From Jannaschia sp. Os4 (GTDB taxonomy: Bacteria; Pseudomonadota; Alphaproteobacteria; Rhodobacterales; Rhodobacteraceae), in contig NZ_JAFCAR010000003.1 in NCBI RefSeq assembly GCF_016820245.1, forward strand, positions 205,001 through 269,000: DNA of 64,000 nt, read 5' to 3'. Numbering within the stretch: position 1 is the first letter of the stretch; the number at the start of each line of letters is the position of its first letter. A program made the translations under genes and the position numbers. Below the pieces are notes generated by a model. That model worked only from the letters and a program-made list of their open reading frames with translations, ran no database searches and was not told where the DNA came from. This document shows positions 57,441 to 64,000 of this stretch, piece after piece.

Positions 57441-58175
57441 TCAGAACTGGTAGGAGACGCGCAGGTTCACCGTCGTCGCGTCGAGGTCGAAGTCCCGCGA
57501 GCCGAAGGCGTCGTCGAACTCGTGCTGCAGCACCTCGGCGCCGATCACGATGTTGTCGGTCGCGCGGTAGCCTGCGCCGAGGCCGTACACGAAGCCGGTC
57601 TCGTCCTCGCCTGCGTAGTCGATGTAGGCCGGGCCCACCACGCCGTAGCCGAGGAAGCGCTCGGTGCCGTAGCCGACCTTCGCCTTCAGGCGGACCACGT
57701 CGGCGGCGCCCGCGGCGCCGTCGAGGTCGAGGCGGTCGTACTCCAGCTCGGTGCCGAGCACGAGCGGCGAGTTCGTCAGCTGCTTCAGGAAGCCCGCGTG
57801 GACGCCGTAGGTCAGGCCCTCGCGCGACCGGCTGGTGGCGCCGACGCCGGCCCCGTCGGCGGCGCGGTTCACGTCGTCGCAGTCGACGTCCGAATCGATG
57901 CTGCCCGCGTCCGAATCGACGGGGCCGTTGTTGTCGGAGCCGTCGATGTCGCCATCTTCGCAGTCCGCGACCAGCGCCTCGGTCAGGTCGACGCCGCCGA
58001 TCTGGCGGACGCCGCGCGTGTCGAGTTTCGCGTAGCCGAGCTGGGCGCCGGCGTAGAAGCCGGTCCACGTCATCGGCGCGCCGGGGACGATGATGGTGGC
58101 GACGGGCTCGATGTTGCCGCCAAGGACGGGCGTGGCAGCGGCGACGAACGCCGCGGAGGCGAGAAGCTTTCTCAT
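57441..58175 (-). CDS. Outer-membrane beta-barrel protein with acidic loop
   Basis: 244 aa. Signal peptide 'MRKLLASAAFVAAATPVLGG'. The 'WTGFYAGAQLGYAKLDTRGV' start and the closing 'TTVNLRVSYQF' with terminal Phe are those of small Omp25/OmpW-like eight-strand barrels. Between strands, residues about 71-103 form a loop of Asp, Asn, Ser and Gly ('DGDIDGSDNNGPVDSDAGSI'), with one Cys at each end. The D-x-D-x-D spacing resembles calcium-binding loops. Such an insertion is unusual in this family. Single gene followed by hairpins. Confidence 0.82.
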   Translation of the reverse strand: MRKLLASAAFVAAATPVLGGNIEPVATIIVPGAPMTWTGFYAGAQLGYAKLDTRGVRQIGGVDLTEALVADCEDGDIDGSDNNGPVDSDAGSIDSDVDCDDVNRAADGAGVGATSRSREGLTYGVHAGFLKQLTNSPLVLGTELEYDRLDLDGAAGAADVVRLKAKVGYGTERFLGYGVVGPAYIDYAGEDETGFVYGLGAGYRATDNIVIGAEVLQHEFDDAFGSRDFDLDATTVNLRVSYQF

Positions 58176-58291
58176 AGGAAGGACCTTCGGGTGCAGGTTG
58201 AGGGTGGTCGCACTCCTCTAGGTTGTGTGCGGCGAGCCGGTAGGGCGTCGGCCTCATCCGCGTCACGTCGCGGCTTCGCCGCAACACCATT

Positions 58292-59335
58292 CTACGTCGC
58301 GCCGCGTCCATCGTGGCGCGCATGCGCGGCCCGTTCATCCAAGGCGCGGCGCATCGCCCCGCCGGGCAAGCCCGCGTCGCGCTCCCCCGTGGTGAGCAGG
58401 GCGCCGATCCGCGGGGCCCCCGGCGTGCCCGCCCGCGTCCGCGAGCGCAGCACCGGGGCGGTGGCGGAGCGGCCCCCCGCCTCGCGCGCGACGATGTAGA
58501 GGCCCGACGCCACGATCACCCCCGCGCCCACGCCGGTCCAGAGGTCGATCCCCTCGTCGAACAGGATCCAGCCGTAGAGCGCGGCCCAGATGATCTGGCT
58601 GTACTGCATCGGCGCGACCAGCACCGCGTCGGCCCGCTTGTAGGCCCCGATCATCAGCAGCGACGCGAGCAGCGCGCAGAGCGCCATCAGGGCCCAGAGG
58701 CCGAGGTCGGGCAGCGGCACGGGCCTGTAGACGAAGGGCAGGGCGGCGCCCATCACGACGAAGTTGGCGACCAGCGGCCACAGCAGCAGCACCATCGTCC
58801 GCTCGTCCCGCCCGATGCGGCGCACGATCACGGAGGCCAGCGCCGAGAACACCGCGCCTCCCAAGGCCGCCGCATGGCCCCAGCCGAGGTCCGCGCCCCC
58901 GGGCCGCAGCACAATCAGCACGCCCGCGAGGCCCACGATCACGGCGCCCCAGCGGTGGGGGCCGACCTTCTCGCCGAGGATCGGGATCGAGAGGACGGTG
59001 ATGATCAGCGGCATGGTGAAGATCATCGCGTAGACCTGCGCCAGCGGCAGCGTGGTGAACGCGGTGAACACCAGCAGCGCGGCGACGACGGTGCAGGCGG
59101 TGCGCAGCAGCGACCACCACGGGTGCGCGGGGCGCAGGGTGCCCGCCACGTTCGACTGCAGCAGGATCACCGTCGAGAGCGGGAAGGTCAGCAGCACGCT
59201 GAAGAACACGATCTGGAAGACGGCGTAGCCGTCACCGGAGCCGAGGAACTTGATGACGACGTCGTGGACCGAGAACAGCGCGAAGGCGCCGAGCGCCATC
59301 AGGATGCCGACGAGGGGGGAGGGCTTGGCGGGCAT
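58292..59335 (-). CDS. DMT/EamA family transporter
   Basis: 347 aa, ten hydrophobic segments in two repeats of the EamA domain ('ALGAFALFSVHDVVIKFLG' near 14; 'AALGGAVFSALASVIVRRIG' near 156). The C-terminal ~60 residues are polar and Arg/Gly-rich, an extension not needed for the fold. Probably an exporter of a metabolite or amino acid; the substrate is unknown. Lies 54 nt after leuB on the same strand. Confidence 0.88.
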   Translation of the reverse strand: MPAKPSPLVGILMALGAFALFSVHDVVIKFLGSGDGYAVFQIVFFSVLLTFPLSTVILLQSNVAGTLRPAHPWWSLLRTACTVVAALLVFTAFTTLPLAQVYAMIFTMPLIITVLSIPILGEKVGPHRWGAVIVGLAGVLIVLRPGGADLGWGHAAALGGAVFSALASVIVRRIGRDERTMVLLLWPLVANFVVMGAALPFVYRPVPLPDLGLWALMALCALLASLLMIGAYKRADAVLVAPMQYSQIIWAALYGWILFDEGIDLWTGVGAGVIVASGLYIVAREAGGRSATAPVLRSRTRAGTPGAPRIGALLTTGERDAGLPGGAMRRALDERAAHARHDGRGAT

Positions 59336-59389
59336 GGGGCGTCCTATGCTGGTCGGCGCGGCCCTCCCCTGCCGCGCCGGTCGTCCGGA

Positions 59390-60493
59390 TCAGGCCGCGC
59401 GGGCGTCCAGCGCGGCGAGGATGGCGTCGCCCATCTCCGAGGTCGAGACGGGGGTGCCGCCCTCGGCGCCCATCAGGTCGCCGGTGCGGGTGCCCTGCTC
59501 CAGCACGTCCTCGATCGCGCCCTCCAGCATCGCGGCCTCGTCGCCCGCGTCGAAGGAGTAGCGCAGCGCCATCGCGAAGGAGAGGATGCAGGCGATCGGG
59601 TTGGCCTTGCCCTGCCCGGCGATGTCGGGGGCGGAGCCGTGCACCGGCTCGTAGAGGGCCTTGGGCCGCCCGTTCTCCATTGGGGCGCCGAGCGAGGCGG
59701 AGGGCAGCATCCCCAGCGAGCCGGTCAGCATCGCGGCCACGTCCGACAGCATGTCGCCGAACAGGTTGTCCGTCAGGATCACGTCGAACTGCTTGGGCGC
59801 GCGCACGATCTGCATGCCGCCCGCGTCGGCCAGCATGTGGGTTAGCTCCACGTCCGGATACTCGGCGGCGTGCACCTCCTCGACGACGTCCTTCCAGAGG
59901 ATGCCCGCCTCCATGACGTTGCGCTTCTCCATCGAGCAGACGCGGTTGTCGCGCTTGCGCGCGAGGTCGAAGGCGGCGCGGGCGACGCGGGCGATCTCGG
60001 ACTCGGTGTAGCGGTGGGTGTTGATGCCCACCCGCTCGTTGCCGTCGTGGGAGACGCCGCGCGGCTCGCCGAAGTAGACGCCGGAGGTCAGCTCGCGCAC
60101 GATCATCATGTCGAGGCCCGCCACGAGGTCGCGCTTGAGCGAGGAGAAGTCCGCCAGCGCGTCGAAGCACTGCGCGGGGCGGAGGTTGGCGAAGAGGTCC
60201 ATCTCCTTTCGCAGCCGCAGCAATCCGCGCTCGGGCTTGTCCGCGAAGTCGAGGTCCTCCCACTTCGGGCCGCCCACCGCGCCGAGCAGCACGGCGTCGA
60301 CCGCTTGGGCCGTCTCCATCGCCGCGTCCGTGAGCGGCGTGCCGTGGGCGTCGTAGCTGCACCCGCCGACGAGGTCCTCGGACACGTCGAACGCGAGGCC
60401 GCGCGCGCCGAACCAGTCGATCACGCGCCGTACCTCGGCCATCACCTCGGGGCCGATGCCGTCGCCGGGCAGGATCAGGAGCGTGTTGGCCAT
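59390..60493 (-). CDS. leuB: 3-isopropylmalate dehydrogenase
   Basis: 367 aa, NAD-dependent oxidative decarboxylation in leucine synthesis. '[20 protein letters not shown]' (5-24), '[18 protein letters not shown]' near 90, '[17 protein letters not shown]' near 132, and metal-binding Asp residues in '[19 protein letters not shown]' near 244. Length normal. Same strand as leuD, two genes apart. Confidence 0.97.
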   Translation of the reverse strand: MANTLLILPGDGIGPEVMAEVRRVIDWFGARGLAFDVSEDLVGGCSYDAHGTPLTDAAMETAQAVDAVLLGAVGGPKWEDLDFADKPERGLLRLRKEMDLFANLRPAQCFDALADFSSLKRDLVAGLDMMIVRELTSGVYFGEPRGVSHDGNERVGINTHRYTESEIARVARAAFDLARKRDNRVCSMEKRNVMEAGILWKDVVEEVHAAEYPDVELTHMLADAGGMQIVRAPKQFDVILTDNLFGDMLSDVAAMLTGSLGMLPSASLGAPMENGRPKALYEPVHGSAPDIAGQGKANPIACILSFAMALRYSFDAGDEAAMLEGAIEDVLEQGTRTGDLMGAEGGTPVSTSEMGDAILAALDARAA

Positions 60494-60548
60494 GTCGGAG
60501 GTTCCCTCTGTGCGGTCGGTCGCGGGGGTAATGGCCGGGGGGGTGGTG

Positions 60549-61559
60549 TCAAGGTCGGCGCCGAAGATCGACCCAGACCACGCGGCCGGAACCCGCCGCG
60601 GCGACCGTCTCGGCGAGCGGTCCGTCGATCGGCCAGAGGACGCCGGATCCCACCACCTCGAACGCGCGGTCGGGCAGGACGTAGTCGACCCGGAGCGGTC
60701 CCGGCCCGTCCCACGCGGCGGTGTCGAGCGCGGGGTCGCCCGCATGGCCCTCGCCGCCGCCGCCCGCGCCGCGGGGCTCGGGGTCGGCGAGGCGGGGATG
60801 CGCGAGCAGGGCCGCGAGCCCGTCCCGGCGCCCCTCGCCGTCCAGCGGGTCGACGTTGGCGCGCCCGAGGGCCACGACCGGATGGGGCGCGGCGGCCGCG
60901 AGGCCGGCGGCGAAGCGCAGCTCGTCCCGGTTCCGAAGGCCGTTCCGGTCCTCCGGCCCGTCGAACACGGGCGTCCCCCCCGCGAGGGTGATCAGCGTGA
61001 CCGGTCCGCCCGGCGCGTCGAGCGTCACCTCCCACTGCGCGACGGTCGCGAGGGGGACGACCGTCGCCCCGCCCTCCGGCAGGAGCGCGGCCGCCTCCGC
61101 CGAGACGTCGGCCCAGAGCGGGTCGTGGGCGACGACCGCGACCGGCCAGCGGGACAGGAGCGCCATGCCGCCGTCTCCGGTGAACCGTCCGTAGCCCAGC
61201 GCGTCGCGGGCCCGGTGGGCCGTGCCGTCGCCATCGAGGTCGAGGCCCGAGGGGACGCCCGCGTTGGGCATTCCCGCGTATCCGTGCGGATAGGGCGCGC
61301 CCCGCTCCGCCAAGGCGGACCGCAGCGCCGAGAGGCCCGCGCCGCCCGCGTCCCAGTCGACGTCGAGCAGCAGGATCGCGTCCGCCCCCACATGGGCGAT
61401 CGCGTCGAGGGCGGCCGCCGCCTGCGCCTCCCCCTTCGCGATGTCGCGGACCATGAGGCCCGGCCCCTTGCGCGACAGGCCGGCGTGGAAGGTGGCGAGG
61501 CGGATCGGCTCGGCGGGGGCGGCGAGCGGCGCGAGCGCGAGAAGCGCGGCCGCGATCAG
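60549..61559 (-). CDS. Exported endonuclease/exonuclease/phosphatase-fold protein
   Basis: 336 aa with the proposed start. After a hydrophobic leader '[18 protein letters not shown]', the EEP fold: '[20 protein letters not shown]', '[19 protein letters not shown]', '[20 protein letters not shown]', '[14 protein letters not shown]' and '[19 protein letters not shown]'. The usual Asn/Glu and His catalytic residues are partly changed ('FH' for 'YN', 'LLDVDW' for the Glu strand), so the enzyme may be inactive or unusual. No ATG/GTG/TTG lies near the leader; a CTG overlapping the upstream stop (CTGA) is proposed. Conserved between leuD and leuB in relatives. Confidence 0.75.
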   Translation of the reverse strand: MIAAALLALAPLAAPAEPIRLATFHAGLSRKGPGLMVRDIAKGEAQAAAALDAIAHVGADAILLLDVDWDAGGAGLSALRSALAERGAPYPHGYAGMPNAGVPSGLDLDGDGTAHRARDALGYGRFTGDGGMALLSRWPVAVVAHDPLWADVSAEAAALLPEGGATVVPLATVAQWEVTLDAPGGPVTLITLAGGTPVFDGPEDRNGLRNRDELRFAAGLAAAAPHPVVALGRANVDPLDGEGRRDGLAALLAHPRLADPEPRGAGGGGEGHAGDPALDTAAWDGPGPLRVDYVLPDRAFEVVGSGVLWPIDGPLAETVAAAGSGRVVWVDLRRRP

Positions 61560-62401
61560 GCGTGCGCCACGCCGCCTTCGGCCTCGACCCGCTCGGTGGC
61601 GAGGCGGCGGCGCTTGAGCTCGATCATCAGGGCGAGGCGGCGCAGCGCGATGCCGCGCAGGAAGAGTGAGGCCGGCAGGAAGGCCCAGAGGGTCATGATC
61701 CAGCATGTCGCGAGCCCGCTCTCCAGCATCTCGATCCCGTGGCCGCGCGCGACGAACAGCATCAGCGGCGGGGAGAGGTATGGCAGCACGAGTCCCAACA
61801 GGACGTTAATGGTGCCGTCCCGGCGCAGGCGGGCGACCACGTCCGCCCCGGCGGTGGGGTCGAAGGTGGGCAGGTTGACCCAGACGTTGAACGACCCGGA
61901 GGGCGTCGGCCACGAGCGCAGGCGGATCAGGATGGAGAAGACGGTCAGGCCGACGAGGCTGATCAGGTAGGCGAGGCCGGCGGACATGCGGACCATGCGC
62001 GCCTCCTCGGCGGTGGTGCCTTCGGGAAGGCTCTCCATGATGACGCGGACGGGCGTGTAGGGGATGTCGATCGACTGCCCGAGCAGCATCCCCACGGCCT
62101 GCAGGAAGCGCCCGAGCGTCGAGGCGTCGGGGCCGGTGCCGATGGCGGCCGAGATCGCGAGGAGGGTCGCGACGAGGATACCGAAGCGCACGCGGTTGAG
62201 CGGCGGCGCGTCGCGGAACTCGACGAGGCCCGGGTAGACGGCGGCGTATTCCACGAGGGTGAAGAGGCCGGCGAACAGGGCGATGAGCACCGTCGCTTCC
62301 ACGACGCGGGGCGGTTGTCCGGGGATCAGGACCATTGGCAGCAGGATCGCGCCGATGACCATGAGCGCCCGTACGCCCGCGCCTGGAAGCTGGGTGATCA
62401 C
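61556..62401 (-). CDS. Conserved rhodobacteral membrane protein
   Basis: 281 aa from a GTG. About six hydrophobic segments: near 10-30, 35-50, 75-90, 150-170, 205-225 and 235-255. Conserved blocks 'PSGSFNVWVNLPTFDPTAGA' near 172 and 'YPGLVEFRDAPPLNRVRFG' near 55 occur in a family found across Rhodobacterales with no known function. A longer reading from 62605 runs into non-conserved sequence and is not used. Coupled to the EEP-fold gene. Confidence 0.8.
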   Translation of the reverse strand: MITQLPGAGVRALMVIGAILLPMVLIPGQPPRVVEATVLIALFAGLFTLVEYAAVYPGLVEFRDAPPLNRVRFGILVATLLAISAAIGTGPDASTLGRFLQAVGMLLGQSIDIPYTPVRVIMESLPEGTTAEEARMVRMSAGLAYLISLVGLTVFSILIRLRSWPTPSGSFNVWVNLPTFDPTAGADVVARLRRDGTINVLLGLVLPYLSPPLMLFVARGHGIEMLESGLATCWIMTLWAFLPASLFLRGIALRRLALMIELKRRRLATERVEAEGGVAHA

Positions 62402-62620
62402 TGCCCTGTGCACCTCGTGCCTGCGGGGTCCGGATACGTCGTCCGGGCCTCCTGATGGTTCACTGCCTGCATCGGCCCAAGGTTGATCCCCGGTGCACCT
62501 GCCTCGTGGACACAGGATTGCCCGGATGAAGGTCGCCTCGCAACCGATTGGCGACATGCGAAAACCACAATGTCGGATCGGGTGTGTCCCGCCCGCCGCA
62601 AGCATGGGTCCCGAAAACAG

Positions 62621-62653
62621 ATATGGGCGCCGGATCGGATCCGGCGCCCATAT
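62621..62653 (-). terminator. leuD terminator
   Basis: Perfect 15-bp stem 'atatgggcgccggat'/'atccggcgcccatat' (62621-62635, 62639-62653) with a 3-nt loop, followed on the minus strand by CTGTTTTC. It lies 40 nt after the leuD stop. One of the strongest terminators in the window. Confidence 0.85.
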
Positions 62654-62692
62654 GTTGTGTCTAGCGTGGAGTTGGCCCCGAAAGCTTGGGGA

Positions 62693-63298
62693 TCACACCC
62701 AAGGACGCGCGTCGGCGGCCCCCGCCTCGAAGGCGTCGATGGCGGCAGCCTTCTGCTCCGTCAGGCCGATGTCGTCCAAGCCGTTGAGCAGGCAGTGCTT
62801 CTTGAAGGCGTCGACCTCGAAGGCGAAGCTGGTGCCGTCGGTCGTGGTGACGGTCTGCGCCTCCAGGTCGACGGTGATGCGGGCGTTCTCGCCCTTCTCG
62901 GCATCGGCCATCACGACGTCGACCTGCTCCTGCGGGAGCACGATGGGCAGGATGCCGTTCTTGAAGCAGTTGTTGTAGAAGATGTCCGCGTAGGACGGGG
63001 CGATCACGGCGCGGATGCCGAAGTCCTTCAGGGCCCACGGCGCGTGCTCGCGCGAGGAGCCGCAGCCGAAGTTGTCGCCCGCGACGAGGATCTCGGCGCC
63101 CCGGTAGGCGGGGCGGTTGAGGACGAAGTCGGCCACCTCCGACCCGTCGTCGGCGTAGCGCATCTCGTCGAAGAGGTGCACGCCCAGCCCCGAGCGCTTG
63201 ATCGTCTTCAGGAACTGCTTGGGGATGATCATGTCGGTGTCGACGTTGATCAGGTTCAGCGGCGCGGCGACGCCGGTCACGGTCTCGAACTTGTCCAT
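62693..63298 (-). CDS. leuD: 3-isopropylmalate dehydratase small subunit
   Basis: 201 aa, pairs with LeuC (not in the window; expected to the right) to isomerise isopropylmalate. '[19 protein letters not shown]' near 13, '[20 protein letters not shown]' near 74 and '[14 protein letters not shown]' near 105 are the aconitase swivel-domain motifs. Ends at a strong terminator. Confidence 0.97.
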   Translation of the reverse strand: MDKFETVTGVAAPLNLINVDTDMIIPKQFLKTIKRSGLGVHLFDEMRYADDGSEVADFVLNRPAYRGAEILVAGDNFGCGSSREHAPWALKDFGIRAVIAPSYADIFYNNCFKNGILPIVLPQEQVDVVMADAEKGENARITVDLEAQTVTTTDGTSFAFEVDAFKKHCLLNGLDDIGLTEQKAAAIDAFEAGAADARPWV

Positions 63299-63325
63299 GG
63301 TGTCCCTCTCCGGTCGGGGCCGGGA

Positions 63326-64000
63326 TTACGCCTCCGGCACGGCGAAGGTCAACGCGGCCCACAGCGAGCGCCACATCGGCCCGTCCCCGCCGGAGAAGCC
63401 CGGACCCGGCTTCATCGCCACCGAATCGGCGAGGTAGACGTGCCCCGGCTCGACCGGCAGCACCGCGACCCCGTCCGCGTCCGCGTCGTGGAGCGTGATC
63501 TCGACCGTCCCGTCGGGCGCGCGCGCGAACAGCTCGACCTGCGCGCCGGAGCGGGGCTCCCCGTCGAGGATCACGCGCACCGGCAGGCCGTCCGCGAGGT
63601 CGTCGGTGTAGGGGTTGGCCAGCGCCACGATCTCGGTGCGCAGGCCCGTGGGCGCGTCCTGCCCCGCGCCGTCGCCCACCGCCACGAGCGCCTTCGCGTA
63701 GCGGACGTAGCCCTCGGTCACGCCCTCCTCGGGCAGGCCCGCCGCCTTGTGGGCCTCGAGGATGCCCGTCATCTGCTTGTGGGTCACGAAGCCCACGAAC
63801 CGCTCCCACCCGCTGCGCCCCGCGCGCGGGCGGTATGTGAGAGCGGACTCGCCGGTCTCGTGGACCAGCGCCACGAGGCCGTCGGGCGCCTCGTCCAGCT
63901 GGATCGCCGGGTTGTCACCGACGCGCGCGTCGATCGGCGCCGCCGCCCCGCCGGCCACGAGGTCGAGCCGCTCCGACCGCGTCGGCAGGAAGCTGAAGGT
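63326..64000 (-). CDS. DUF4198-like exported protein, 5' part outside window
   Basis: 224 residues seen, continuing past the right edge, so the start and any signal peptide are missing. The visible part begins 'TFSFLPTRSERLDLVAGG'. 'VRVILDGEPRSGAQVELFAR' near the C-terminal half followed by 'PVEPGHVYLADSV' has the Ig-like pattern of DUF4198/NikM-type periplasmic proteins, sometimes linked to metal uptake. Ends with 'LWAALTFAVPEA'. 27 nt upstream of leuD on the same strand. Confidence 0.72.
   Translation of the reverse strand, partial: TFSFLPTRSERLDLVAGGAAAPIDARVGDNPAIQLDEAPDGLVALVHETGESALTYRPRAGRSGWERFVGFVTHKQMTGILEAHKAAGLPEEGVTEGYVRYAKALVAVGDGAGQDAPTGLRTEIVALANPYTDDLADGLPVRVILDGEPRSGAQVELFARAPDGTVEITLHDADADGVAVLPVEPGHVYLADSVAMKPGPGFSGGDGPMWRSLWAALTFAVPEA

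Noticed and set aside
62402-62605. Longer start (68 more residues) for the membrane protein at 61556
   Set aside because: The extra segment is polar, Pro/Arg/Gly-rich and unlike relatives, which begin at the GTG-coded 'ITQLPGAGVRAL'.

Overview
The window (64 kb, about 70% G+C in the coding parts) comes from an alphaproteobacterium, most likely order Rhodobacterales. This rests on the rRNA sequence, a dnaA-dnaN-recF-gyrB block beside rpsT, roseobacter-type family members (HWE kinase, IalB, DUF4260, hspQ, the leuD-membrane protein-nuclease-leuB order) and very GC-rich codon use. No photosynthesis genes, phage genes, transposases or CRISPR arrays were seen. Genes are tightly packed. At least fifteen neighbouring pairs share 4-nt ATGA or GTGA stop/start overlaps, so translational coupling is the rule.

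Layout. 1-2956: 23S (5' end cut off by the window) and 5S rRNA with a strong terminator. 3139-7716: a four-gene coupled operon of a UDP-sulfoquinovose-synthase (SqdB) homologue plus glycosyltransferase-like genes, lying between 5S and the initiator tRNA-fMet (7789-7865). 7939-15032: gyrB, recF, dnaN, dnaA, a rhodanese protein and rpsT, all on the minus strand. 15033-15428: a gene-free stretch with an 11-bp iterated repeat. 15429-25773: echA, mutM, ubiE-ubiB, a lytic transglycosylase, an AEC permease, hspQ, a LysR/DUF4260 divergent pair, asparaginase, ialB and rlmN. 25770-29087: PAS-HWE histidine kinase, RsbQ-like hydrolase, a possible 22-aa peptide gene and serB. 29196-35007: serC-serA, a phosphatase, thiolase, rppH and a small secreted protein. 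35035-37987: zinc uptake (znuB-znuC-zur diverging from znuA). 37992-39834: threonine aldolase and a DUF2238 membrane protein.

39766-48284 is the most interesting locus: hpnE-hpnD-hpnC (farnesyl-PP to squalene) diverging from DUF2141, two CrtI/CrtN-type desaturase/oxidases, a PlsC-type acyltransferase and a family-2 glycosyltransferase. Read together it is a complete-looking squalene-route C30 carotenoid pathway ending in a glycosylated, acylated xanthophyll. 48277-53813 is a second glycan operon with another SQD1-like epimerase, a FlaA1/CapD-type epimerase and two proteins of uncertain role. 53891-56991 is a TRAP transporter (dctM-dctQ-dctP). It is followed by tRNA-Pro(CGG), a beta-barrel protein with an acidic calcium-motif-like loop, a DMT exporter, leuB, a secreted EEP-fold protein, a membrane protein, leuD, and the start-less end of a DUF4198-like gene at the right edge.

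How parts fit together. Serine synthesis (serB, serC, serA) is split across a divergent promoter that holds a candidate serC leader RNA. Zinc uptake is controlled by Zur through palindromes in its own divergent promoter. The RsbQ-like hydrolase and PAS-HWE kinase form a likely small-molecule-to-stress-response module. The two SqdB/SQD1-family loci suggest two sulfosugar or related glycan products. All function calls come from reading the sequence; no database search was run.
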